A DNA stretch of 59,954 nt from Coxiella sp. RIFCSPHIGHO2_12_FULL_42_15 (lineage in GTDB: Bacteria; Pseudomonadota; Gammaproteobacteria; Coxiellales; Coxiellaceae). The translations under genes were made by a program, and so were the position numbers. This document shows positions 44,741-52,653 of this stretch, in pieces; position 1 is the first letter of the stretch; each line of letters begins with the position of its first letter. Under the pieces are notes generated by a model. It saw only the letters and a list, made by a program, of their open reading frames with translations. It was not told the origin of the DNA and made no database searches. Location: assembly GCA_001797285.1 (NCBI GenBank), contig MGOZ01000026.1, forward strand, positions 1-59,954, read 5' to 3'.

Positions 44741-45078
44741 TGAATATTGCCAAAAAGTTAGAAGCGATTGCGAAAAATATAGGCGCGAGTTTTACCTTTA
44801 AAGGCCGCCTCTTGACACACAGCGAAGTTTTTTCAGAGGTGGGTTTGATGCCGGGTTTGGCAAAACGCGCGGATCAACTCGCACAATTGTGTTTTGGCTA
44901 TGGCATTGGGGTTTCGTTTGAAGATATGGATCAAGCGGTGTTAGGGACCAAAGTTACTTTCGATGAATTCACGCCGGAAGTTATTCGTTTATTTACCATT
45001 ACCGATGTTTTGTATGAGCTGATTCGTTCGAGCTCGAGTCAACATGCGGTTGCGTTGGATGAGTTGCTTTATGATTAA
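44740..45078 (+). CDS. icmS: Dot/Icm adaptor protein IcmS
   Basis: A small acidic chaperone of 112 residues that pairs with IcmW and binds effectors and the DotL tail. It has IAKKLEAIAKNIGASFTFKGRLLTHSEVFSEVGLMPGLAKRADQLAQLCFGYGIGVSFED and ends in SSQHAVALDELLYD; length and pattern fit IcmS. The ATG at 44740 overlaps the icmT stop, with GGAAG upstream, and is better than the upstream alternative in the icmT frame. After it comes a 243-bp gap with its own promoter. Confidence 0.94.
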   Translation: MNIAKKLEAIAKNIGASFTFKGRLLTHSEVFSEVGLMPGLAKRADQLAQLCFGYGIGVSFEDMDQAVLGTKVTFDEFTPEVIRLFTITDVLYELIRSSSSQHAVALDELLYD

Positions 45079-45154
45079 TAAGGCGTAATTCGCTGTTTTT
45101 TCTCAAAAAACACATTTTCTCGCCCTCAGAATTATTTAATAAAAAGACAGTCTG

Positions 45155-45186
45155 TTAATAATTTCTTAAGCTTATTATCGTACAAT
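45155..45186 (+). promoter_or_regulatory. PmrA-type promoter of the icmR-like/icmQ operon
   Basis: TTAATAATTTCTTAA (45155-45169), 11 bp, then the -10 TACAAT (45181-45186). Identical repeat to that of icmW. The leader to the next ATG is about 130 bp. Confidence 0.85.
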
Positions 45187-45321
45187 GAGAGCTAACTCTA
45201 CGGATAGCCCTTTTAATAATTTCGTTTTTTCAATAACTTAATTAAATTTCAGGATGAACGACACTATGTTGGCGGGCTTTGTTTGCCTTTTGAAAAATGA
45301 CTTTTATAGGGAGTGGGTATA

Positions 45322-45468
45322 ATGCAATTGTTTAACTCAGGTGTGAAAAAAGATGTTTCGCAGAAATTATGTGCCGGATTAAGTAATCTCACGAAGTTGC
45401 TGGAGCAAGCTGGTCAAGAGGTTGCTGATAAGTTGCATGCAACTAACAACTCCAGGCCTTCCATTTAA
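45322..45468 (+). CDS. Candidate IcmR functional homologue (FIR), 48 residues
   Basis: A short gene between icmS and icmQ, the locus where Legionella has icmR and relatives have unrelated FIR genes. The product begins MQLFNSGVKKDVSQKL and continues as one amphipathic helix (LCAGLSNLTKLLEQAGQEVADKLHA) with a short tail. IcmR and FIR proteins bind the N-terminal helices of IcmQ and keep it from inserting into membranes. GGAG lies 8-12 bp before the ATG, and icmQ follows after 17 bp. Sequence similarity to known FIRs is not visible, as is usual for these fast-changing proteins. It is the shortest candidate I know of; the role rests on position, size and helix pattern. Confidence 0.7.
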   Translation: MQLFNSGVKKDVSQKLCAGLSNLTKLLEQAGQEVADKLHATNNSRPSI

Positions 45469-45485
45469 TTTTTGAGGACCAGGAT

Positions 45486-46187
45486 ATGACTTCGCCAATC
45501 ACTCATCACGTATTTCACGACGATCAGGAAGAAGTACGAAAAACATTGTGTGAAGTGGTTGAGAGTGAAAAAGAAAGATTTTTGCAGCTTGCGCAAGCAT
45601 TTTATGACGGAGGCCAACGAACGGAGCAACAATGTTTGGAACTCACTAACGCTATTGTTGCTGCCGTTGACCATGTGTTGCAAGCAGGTGATTGGGATAG
45701 TTCTTTGTTTTTACGGAATATCATTAAGCCATTACGTGAGATTCGTGCTAAGGCACTGCAAGCGCAAAGCGAATTAATGCGCGTACAGGGCCTTGAGGAA
45801 ATTGGCGAATATCAGCTGAAAGCAAATGAAGTAAAAATTTATATTTCATTGTTTCAAGCTGAAGGCCATGACCTGCAAAAATGGGAAGCGCAACTGCGTT
45901 CGATTCATGCTTATATGGCCGGTCGACCGGTTTATAAAAATGAAGAAGACGCGCGAAAAGCGGTTCGCCAAAAAATATTGCAAACTTCGGAAGCATATGC
46001 CATTGCTGTCGTTGATAAAGCCAAAATTTTGGAAAATGATTTTGGCGGTAAGAAAACCGATAGGCAAGGATTTGAGTTATTAACCATCCAACTGGGGGCG
46101 GTAACTTCTCAGTTTGTGGTTGAGTTTGTGCATTTAGGCAAGCGTTATCATTTTTATAATCAGCGCTTGATCTTAAAAGAAAAGTAG
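45486..46187 (+). CDS. icmQ: Dot/Icm protein IcmQ
   Basis: A protein of 233 residues. The N-terminal helical part (residues ~10-90) is the region that binds IcmR/FIR and membranes. A linker follows, and then the C-terminal domain with the strongly conserved DLQKWEAQLRSIHAYMAGRPVYKNEEDARKAVRQK, which in Legionella has an ADP-ribosyltransferase-like fold that binds NAD. It is about 40 residues longer than the Legionella protein at the C terminus. It follows the FIR candidate and precedes dotM by 13 bp. Confidence 0.93.
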   Translation: MTSPITHHVFHDDQEEVRKTLCEVVESEKERFLQLAQAFYDGGQRTEQQCLELTNAIVAAVDHVLQAGDWDSSLFLRNIIKPLREIRAKALQAQSELMRVQGLEEIGEYQLKANEVKIYISLFQAEGHDLQKWEAQLRSIHAYMAGRPVYKNEEDARKAVRQKILQTSEAYAIAVVDKAKILENDFGGKKTDRQGFELLTIQLGAVTSQFVVEFVHLGKRYHFYNQRLILKEK

Positions 46188-46200
46188 GGCGAAACAACGT

Positions 46201-47367
46201 ATGAGTCAAGCAGGTGGTGGACAAAACGCCGGTGATCAGACCTCCAGTTTTTTCTGGTATGTGGTTCTGTTGACGGCTGCATTTATCTTAATTTGGTATT
46301 TTGGGAAAGAATATTTAGTCCCACCGATTTTCTACGTACGTTCTGCTGAAATTTATTTATTAGACTGGATTTTTAAGGGTTGGAATGGTGTTGCTGGATT
46401 GATTCACTTGCCGGAAATCAAAACGGCGAGCCTTGAAAAGATTTTGTATTACATGCAAACCAGTGATCCGCGCAAAGTCACCTTAAATCAAATAGAAAAT
46501 ATCAGTATGTTTGTCGGCAACTATTATCGCTATCCGATTATGGCGGTTTTCATTGGCCTCGCTTACGTTTCTTATTTTCGCCATCGTTCAGCCCGTTTTA
46601 TCAATGACTATTCCATGAAAACTTTACGAAAGGAAGAAGTCGTTTCATGGCCAGAAATCACACCCGTGGTTTCTCTCGATTTAGTGAAGCAAAATCTCAA
46701 CGAAGGTCCATGGTCGATGGCAAAATTGCCGTTGGATTTTTGTAAAGAACACAACTTACTACGAACCGTACAAAAAGACGGCGGTACCATATGGAGCATC
46801 AGCCACGGTCTCGCAGAGCGTTTATTTGTATTGCAAATGGGTCCGATGTGGGATGGTGTTGAGCGTTTACCCCTTCATATGAAGGCCTTACTGGTCATTT
46901 TCGTGTCGCGCATTGCACGTGATAAAGACGTTGCCCTCACCCTTCTCGATCAAATCGCAAAATCAAGTGTGAGTGGGCGTTTAGATTTCACTGGAGTGGA
47001 TGAATTCGTAAAACGATATGGTAACCACAAGGTGGTTAAGTGGTCGGCAACTCGGCACGCGTATGTTTATACCGTCTTAGCCACATTGTTAGAAATCGCA
47101 CGTGTTGAAGGGGTGTTAGCGACCTCAGAATTTATTTGGTTGAAACCGCTGGATCGGCGCTTGTGGTATGTGTTGAATAGCGTGGGTCGATGGACACCCG
47201 TTGTTGAAGTGGCCGGTGTGTATGCGCATTGGATTGCTGAGAAAAAATTACGTCGCGCATTAAACACACCAGTGGTGAGCGAAGCCGTCATTGCGTTAGA
47301 CAAAGCAGTGTCTGAAATTTTATATACGGTAGAGGGTGAGTCATGGCATACCAGCAACGTGGCTTAA
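46201..47367 (+). CDS. dotM: Dot/Icm coupling-complex protein DotM (IcmP)
   Basis: A protein of 388 residues with two or three N-terminal membrane helices (about 18-38, 50-65 and 108-126). The cytosolic domain starts near residue 140: WPEITPVVSLDLVKQNLNEGPWSMAKLPLDF, then WSATRHAYVYTVLATLLEIAR and EFIWLKPLDRRLWYVLNSVGR. The DotM cytosolic domain recognises effectors with Glu-rich tails in Legionella. Its 3' end overlaps dotL by 25 bp, and the two products work in one complex. Confidence 0.95.
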   Translation: MSQAGGGQNAGDQTSSFFWYVVLLTAAFILIWYFGKEYLVPPIFYVRSAEIYLLDWIFKGWNGVAGLIHLPEIKTASLEKILYYMQTSDPRKVTLNQIENISMFVGNYYRYPIMAVFIGLAYVSYFRHRSARFINDYSMKTLRKEEVVSWPEITPVVSLDLVKQNLNEGPWSMAKLPLDFCKEHNLLRTVQKDGGTIWSISHGLAERLFVLQMGPMWDGVERLPLHMKALLVIFVSRIARDKDVALTLLDQIAKSSVSGRLDFTGVDEFVKRYGNHKVVKWSATRHAYVYTVLATLLEIARVEGVLATSEFIWLKPLDRRLWYVLNSVGRWTPVVEVAGVYAHWIAEKKLRRALNTPVVSEAVIALDKAVSEILYTVEGESWHTSNVA

Positions 47368-49706
47368 ACGAACAACAAGAACGTTTTCACTCGCAGGTGA
47401 TTCGTGACACGCGCACGATGGGTCAGCGCGTGACGGATTTCTTGAAACAGCCGCGTTCTAACGCAGTTACATTAGTAGGGATGGCCATTGCTGCCTTTTT
47501 TGCGACGGGCATTTTTGATTGCTTGCTATTCATTGGCATTGGGCTTTTTTGTTATTGCTATTTTCAAAAAGCGATGTTGCCGTTTCGCATGCCAATGCGT
47601 TCCGGGAAAAATGATTATAACGATCCCATGCCTGGCATCAAAAACAAACCACGTAAAGCACGCGGTATTTATTTTTTTGGTAATGAAAAAAAAGAGAATC
47701 GAGAATTATGGTTTAGTAATGAAGATATGCGAACCCACGTTTTGATTTTCGGTTCAACCGGGAGTGGTAAAACGGAAGCGTTAATTTCTATTGCGTATAA
47801 CGCCTTATTGCAGTCCAGTGGCTTTATTTACGTTGACGGTAAAGGGGATAACTCGCTGTATTCAAAATTATTTGCCATGGCGCGCAGCATGGGTCGTGAA
47901 GATGACATACTATTAATTAACTTCATGACCGGTGCTCGCGATATCGTTGGTCCACAGGAGCGTCGCTTATCCAACACATTAAATCCTTTTGCCAATGGTT
48001 CATCGAGCATGTTATCGCAATTAATTGTGAGTTTGATGCCAAAAGCAGCGGGTGGTTCGGGCGATGGTGACATGTGGAAAGGTCGTGCGATTGGTTTCGT
48101 GGAAGCCTTAATGCGTGTGTTGGTCACGATGCGTGATGCAGGGCATGTTTTATTAGACGCTAACGTCATTCGACAATATTTCTTATTACCCAAACTTGAA
48201 GCCATGGTCAGCGACAAATTATTTTTACGCGACGGACAAGAAGCGATTAGCTTGGAAAATATGCCGCGCACGGTACTCGAACCCATTGAAAGTTACGTGT
48301 ATAACTTACCCGGTTATAACAAAGAGAAAAAAGGCAATCAGGTTTCACAAGTATTGGAACAGCACGGTTTTATTACCATGCAGTTAACACGGGTATTTAC
48401 CTCGTTAGCGGACACCTACGGCCATATTATGCGAACGAATTTGGCGGAAGTGGACTTGAAAGACGTCGTATTAAATCGTCGTATTTTATGCGTATTGTTA
48501 CCCGCACTCGAAAAATCCCCCGATGAATTATCCAACTTAGGTAAAGTGATCATTGCCTCGTTAAAAGCAATGATGGCAGCAGGTTTGGGTGATAGCGTAG
48601 AAGGTGAATTAGCAAACATCATTGAATCCAAGCCCACCAATGCAAAAACACCGTATTTATGTATTCTCGATGAATATGGTTACTACGCCGTAGAAGGTTT
48701 TGCCGTTGTTCCTGCGCAGGCGCGATCATTAGGTTTCTCGGTGATCTTTGCGGGACAAGATTTGCCGGCTTTCCAAAAAGCATCAAAAGAAGAAGCGGCA
48801 TCCATCGGTGCAAACACCAATATTAAAATTTGTATGAAGTTGGAAGATCCAACGGAAACGTGGGATTTCTTTATGAAATCTGCCGGTGAATCTTACGTCA
48901 CCCACGTGGACAGTTTCCAAGTGGACATGGGTAGTGTATTTGGTATGTATCAAGATGGTCGTGGGGCTCGTGCTGAGAAACGTGCTCGTATTGATTTATT
49001 AGATTTGAAAGAACAAGCACCCGGTGAAGCCCATTTCTTTTTTAAATCGAAAATTGTACGGGGTAAATTTTTCTTTGCGAATCCTAAAATGACCAAAGAA
49101 ATTCGCTTGAATCACTTTCTAAAAGTGGATACCCCCAGTGATGATGTGATTCAAAGACTGAAAAAAGGGTTTACTCACATTGAGAAAATGAAATCGAAAA
49201 ATTTGGTGGTCGATAGAATCGAAGACAGCAATGAAGAAGTCCGTGAGTTATCAGCATTATTAGAACAACACGCAGAATCTGTTTCTCTCTTGGATAAAGC
49301 ATCCATCGCGTTGCGTGAGTATTATTTCCAAAATGAAATTCCGATGTTCTTTGATGACGTTGAAGAAGAAACGCTGGTTTTAGATCACACCCATTTATTC
49401 ATGCCATTGCGAGAAACGTCGCATTTAGAAGAGATTGTCATTGCCAAAGATCAAGAAGCTTTCAAAAAGCCAATTTTAAATCGTGCCGAACTGCGTGACC
49501 AAGTGGAATATTTGCAACGTTTATGTGGCAAGAACGGCCAAGAGGCGATGAACATTGCCATCGAAGTGATTGGCGATATGGAAAAAGGAACACAATATCC
49601 GCCACCGATTAAACCGATGAAGAACAGTACCGAGATTAGTCGTGTGATTCGTCAGATGGTGGAGGATATTTCATTGAAGAAGATGACGGCCAGTGGGGAC
49701 AGCTAA
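47343..49706 (+). CDS. dotL: Dot/Icm type IV coupling protein DotL (IcmO)
   Basis: The VirD4/FtsK-like receptor ATPase, 787 residues. It has two N-terminal helices (about 40-75), Walker A GSTGSGKT at residues 137-144 (LIFGSTGSGKTEAL) and Walker B PYLCILDEYGYYAVEG near residue 440. The extended C-terminal region from about 600 contains the helices that bind DotN and IcmS-IcmW in Legionella (783 residues there). Length and motif order are normal. It forms an operon with dotM, translationally coupled. Confidence 0.97.
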   Translation: MAYQQRGLNEQQERFHSQVIRDTRTMGQRVTDFLKQPRSNAVTLVGMAIAAFFATGIFDCLLFIGIGLFCYCYFQKAMLPFRMPMRSGKNDYNDPMPGIKNKPRKARGIYFFGNEKKENRELWFSNEDMRTHVLIFGSTGSGKTEALISIAYNALLQSSGFIYVDGKGDNSLYSKLFAMARSMGREDDILLINFMTGARDIVGPQERRLSNTLNPFANGSSSMLSQLIVSLMPKAAGGSGDGDMWKGRAIGFVEALMRVLVTMRDAGHVLLDANVIRQYFLLPKLEAMVSDKLFLRDGQEAISLENMPRTVLEPIESYVYNLPGYNKEKKGNQVSQVLEQHGFITMQLTRVFTSLADTYGHIMRTNLAEVDLKDVVLNRRILCVLLPALEKSPDELSNLGKVIIASLKAMMAAGLGDSVEGELANIIESKPTNAKTPYLCILDEYGYYAVEGFAVVPAQARSLGFSVIFAGQDLPAFQKASKEEAASIGANTNIKICMKLEDPTETWDFFMKSAGESYVTHVDSFQVDMGSVFGMYQDGRGARAEKRARIDLLDLKEQAPGEAHFFFKSKIVRGKFFFANPKMTKEIRLNHFLKVDTPSDDVIQRLKKGFTHIEKMKSKNLVVDRIEDSNEEVRELSALLEQHAESVSLLDKASIALREYYFQNEIPMFFDDVEEETLVLDHTHLFMPLRETSHLEEIVIAKDQEAFKKPILNRAELRDQVEYLQRLCGKNGQEAMNIAIEVIGDMEKGTQYPPPIKPMKNSTEISRVIRQMVEDISLKKMTASGDS

Positions 49707-49756
49707 AATTTTTTTAACCCTAAACCTTAAGAATTGATTATTTAGGAACGAGCAAA

Positions 49757-50329
49757 ATGAGACAGCGAATAATAAAAATAAATTTGAAAATGATTCTGGT
49801 TGTGATAGCACTGGTAGCTGTTGTTGGTTTGCCGGGTTGTGCTAAAAAACCAAAATCAGTTTACATACCGCCGGAAAAAAAACCGACGGTGGAAGAAAGT
49901 CGCGCTTATTACATCGCTGAGCTCGAAAAAAATGGCGCACAAGTGATTCAGGTGGGTGAAGAAATTCGTGTGATTTTACGGGATGATACTACTTTTATTC
50001 CGGATTCTGCTAATGTACGAAAAGAAGCGAGACCCGTGCTGGATTGGACGGCACAGTTAATAAAAACGTACAGCAAAGTGGATGTGAAAATTTCTGGTTA
50101 TTTGGATAATCAGGGTCGCGGCACTTATTTGGCAGCGTTGAGCACGCGTCAGGCACAAGTCATCGCCAATTATTTATGGGATAAAGGCATCGATACTCGC
50201 TTATTGTATGCCGTTGGTTATAACCGATTAAATCCAGTGGATTGGAATGGGACCGCGTTGGGAAGAAGTTTTAATCGAAGGGTAGAAGTCAGTTTTCGTT
50301 ATTACCCGCACTATGAGAGTTATGAATAA
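49757..50329 (+). CDS. dotK: Dot/Icm OmpA-like lipoprotein DotK (IcmN)
   Basis: A lipoprotein of 190 residues: signal with lipobox GLPG-C (Cys about 28), then a C-terminal OmpA peptidoglycan-binding domain (about 75-180: VDVKISGYLDNQGRGTYLAALSTRQAQVIANYLWDKGID, GRSFNRRVEVSFRYYP). DotK decorates the T4BSS core at the outer membrane and anchors it to the cell wall. Its stop overlaps the next ATG (TAATG). Confidence 0.93.
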   Translation: MRQRIIKINLKMILVVIALVAVVGLPGCAKKPKSVYIPPEKKPTVEESRAYYIAELEKNGAQVIQVGEEIRVILRDDTTFIPDSANVRKEARPVLDWTAQLIKTYSKVDVKISGYLDNQGRGTYLAALSTRQAQVIANYLWDKGIDTRLLYAVGYNRLNPVDWNGTALGRSFNRRVEVSFRYYPHYESYE

Positions 50330-50973
50330 TGAGTCATACACAAGAGTTTGAACAATTTGCACATCGTCGCAATGATTTTTATCGCGATCAATTTCGTCGT
50401 ATGGTGCGAGTACTCATCTTGCTGTTGTTTACAGCGGGTGGTTTGCTTGCGGCTTATATTCTCGTGGCCGCAGCACAATCGCCAGCGCGTTATTACGCGT
50501 CGACCACAACGGGAGAGGTCGTGCCGATTGAGTCATTAAGCTCGCCCGTGGTTACGCCTGAATTTATTCAGCAATGGGCAACGACGGTTGCACGGTCAGT
50601 GTACAACATTAACTTCTTGGAATATCAAAAACAATTGGGCCTGGCGAAACCGTATTTTACGGATGATGGTTGGATTGCTTTTCAAGATGCGATCACCGCA
50701 TCCGGTTTATTAAATACCATTCAAGCGAAAAAATTGTATTTATCCACGGTAGTGAATGGGCCTGTGGTTATTGTAAAACGGTATATCAGTGGGGGTCGTT
50801 ACAGTTGGGATGTGCAATTGCCGTTACTGATTCTTTACACGAGCTCTAGCACCAATGTAAAGCGCCAAATTTATGTGAGCATGACCATTAAACGCGTTCC
50901 AGAATTAGAAATTTCGCGTGGTATTGCCGTGACAACGTTTACCATCGGAGGAGATGATCTCAATGTTAAGTAA
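50329..50973 (+). CDS. Dot/Icm IcmL/DotI-like protein, first copy
   Basis: An inner-membrane protein of 214 residues in the slot of icmM/dotJ. One membrane helix (about 25-47) is followed by the full periplasmic VirB8/DotI-like domain (VTPEFIQQWATTVARSVYNINFLEYQKQLGLAKPYFTDDGWIAF ... GGRYSWDVQLPLLILY). Legionella DotJ has only the N-terminal part, while Coxiella has two full icmL genes, the state seen here. It overlaps both neighbours, so translation is coupled. The proteins presumably form a DotI-DotJ type complex. Confidence 0.9.
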   Translation: MSHTQEFEQFAHRRNDFYRDQFRRMVRVLILLLFTAGGLLAAYILVAAAQSPARYYASTTTGEVVPIESLSSPVVTPEFIQQWATTVARSVYNINFLEYQKQLGLAKPYFTDDGWIAFQDAITASGLLNTIQAKKLYLSTVVNGPVVIVKRYISGGRYSWDVQLPLLILYTSSSTNVKRQIYVSMTIKRVPELEISRGIAVTTFTIGGDDLNVK

Positions 50974-51634
50974 AAATCAGAAAAATCCGATGCCTGGTTT
51001 AGATCTCGTGATTATGCGCAATATGTTTTATCGCGATAATTATTATCGTATTTTATTTTGTGTATTACTGATGTTGGCGATCAACGTCATTCTCGTTGGT
51101 ATGGTTTATCACAAATGGACACATCCGCCGCTGCCACAGTATTTTGCGGCAACGCCCGATGGACGAATTATCAAAGTCCATGCGTTAACGGATCCAACGT
51201 TGCCGGATGATTTTGTATTGCAATGGACCGCAAATGCGGTGCATAAAGCATTTACGCTGGATTTTGTGCATTATCGTGAGCAATTGCAGGAGGCATCCAG
51301 TAATTTCACGTCAGACGGATGGAATTATTTTATAGATAAATTACAACAATCGAATAATTTGGATACCATTAAAAATTTAAAAATGGTTTCGAATGCAGTG
51401 ATTACGGGAGCGCCACAAGTGGTGATGAAAGCGATTGTGGGTGGTCATTATGCTTGGAATGTTAAATTGCCGATGTTGATTACTTATATCAGCGATCAAA
51501 AAACCATTAATCAGCCGGTCAATGTGACCGTATTGGTATTGCGGGAGCCTGTGCAATATTATCCGCAAAAAATAGCCATTAATAATATTTTCATTGAACA
51601 ACTAGGTGCAGCAGATGTGGCGGCCGGTAATTAA
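50963..51634 (+). CDS. dotI: Dot/Icm protein DotI (IcmL), second copy
   Basis: From the ATG at 50963 (GGAGGAG 9 bp upstream) 223 residues with one membrane helix (about 30-52) and a periplasmic VirB8-like domain (LPDDFVLQWTANAVHKAFTLDFVHYREQLQEASSNFTSDGWNYFIDKLQ, GGHYAWNVKLPMLITY). The longer frame to 50954 adds three residues and is less likely. It is closer to canonical IcmL than the preceding gene. Role: inner-membrane part of the T4BSS that touches DotJ. Confidence 0.93.
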   Translation: MLSKNQKNPMPGLDLVIMRNMFYRDNYYRILFCVLLMLAINVILVGMVYHKWTHPPLPQYFAATPDGRIIKVHALTDPTLPDDFVLQWTANAVHKAFTLDFVHYREQLQEASSNFTSDGWNYFIDKLQQSNNLDTIKNLKMVSNAVITGAPQVVMKAIVGGHYAWNVKLPMLITYISDQKTINQPVNVTVLVLREPVQYYPQKIAINNIFIEQLGAADVAAGN

Positions 51635-51653
51635 GAGATAAAGGGTAAGAGAC

Positions 51654-52649
51654 ATGAGAATACAAAAAATACTTCGCGCATTCTTGGTGATGATGCTAGT
51701 GCCGTTTTCGGTCATGACGTTTGCCGATGGTTTTGGCGTGAATGGTGGTAACGAAGGTTCGAATATCGCGAAGATTAATGCGTTATTGCAGAATGTGCAA
51801 AATGACAATCAAAATAAGAATGTTCCGCCCACACCACAGAAAACGGATAATGCGGCGAATAATCCGTATGGCAATGATCCCGTAGGAAATGCGGCGTTTG
51901 CCAATATGGTGCGTAACCTCTTACCCCTAACGCCCGAGCAAATTAAAACGTTGCATTATTTATTTGATCAAACACAGCGTGCTGCAGCGCAAGCACCGGA
52001 AACACCCCCGAAGCCCACATCGACTTCTGCGATTGTCAATCTGTCGCCGGGTGCAGCTCCACCGGTGGTACGTTTGCAGCAAGGGTATGTGAGTTCCCTT
52101 GTTTTTGTTGACGCAACAGGCGGTTCGTGGCCGGTGCAGGCTTACGATTTAGGTAATCAAAAGAATTTTAATGTTCAGTGGGATCAAAAAGGCAATACCC
52201 TGATGATTCAAGCGTTGAGCTCTTATGAAGGGGGCAATTTAGCGGTAATGCTAAAAGGGTTAGATACGCCGGTCATGATTACGTTGATGCCAGGGCAACG
52301 TGCCGTGGATTATCGAGTTGATTTTCGTATTCCGAAAATTGGCCCAAATCCCAATCAAGTGTTAGAAGGGCTGCCGAATGTAGAAAATCCACAATTGGTG
52401 AGTGTATTAGATGGAGTGCCACCGGAAGGGGCGCAAGCCGTTGTTGTTAAAGGAGGTCAGCAAGATTGCCAAGCGTGGCTTTTAAATGGCAGTCTTTTTG
52501 TGCGTACGCAAATGACGATACTTTCGCCCGCGTTTATTTCGACGATGCAAAGCGCGGATGGTACGCATGCTTATGAACTGCAGGCAACGCCTATTTTGTT
52601 AGCGTCTGCGCGTGGTAAAACAGTAAAGTTGATGATTGAAGGGTTGTAA
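51654..52649 (+). CDS. dotH: Dot/Icm outer-membrane protein DotH (IcmK)
   Basis: A protein of 331 residues with a signal peptide (IQKILRAFLVMMLVPFSVMTFA) and an Asn/Gly-rich linker. Next comes LTPEQIKTLHYLFDQTQRAAAQAPETPPKPTS and the conserved beta-rich region LQQGYVSSLVFVDATGGSWPVQAYDLGNQKNFNVQWD, typical of DotH. It forms the outer-membrane ring with DotC, DotD and DotG, in the role of VirB9. The 3' end lies 4 bp before dotG. Confidence 0.95.
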   Translation: MRIQKILRAFLVMMLVPFSVMTFADGFGVNGGNEGSNIAKINALLQNVQNDNQNKNVPPTPQKTDNAANNPYGNDPVGNAAFANMVRNLLPLTPEQIKTLHYLFDQTQRAAAQAPETPPKPTSTSAIVNLSPGAAPPVVRLQQGYVSSLVFVDATGGSWPVQAYDLGNQKNFNVQWDQKGNTLMIQALSSYEGGNLAVMLKGLDTPVMITLMPGQRAVDYRVDFRIPKIGPNPNQVLEGLPNVENPQLVSVLDGVPPEGAQAVVVKGGQQDCQAWLLNGSLFVRTQMTILSPAFISTMQSADGTHAYELQATPILLASARGKTVKLMIEGL

Positions 52650-52653
52650 AAAT

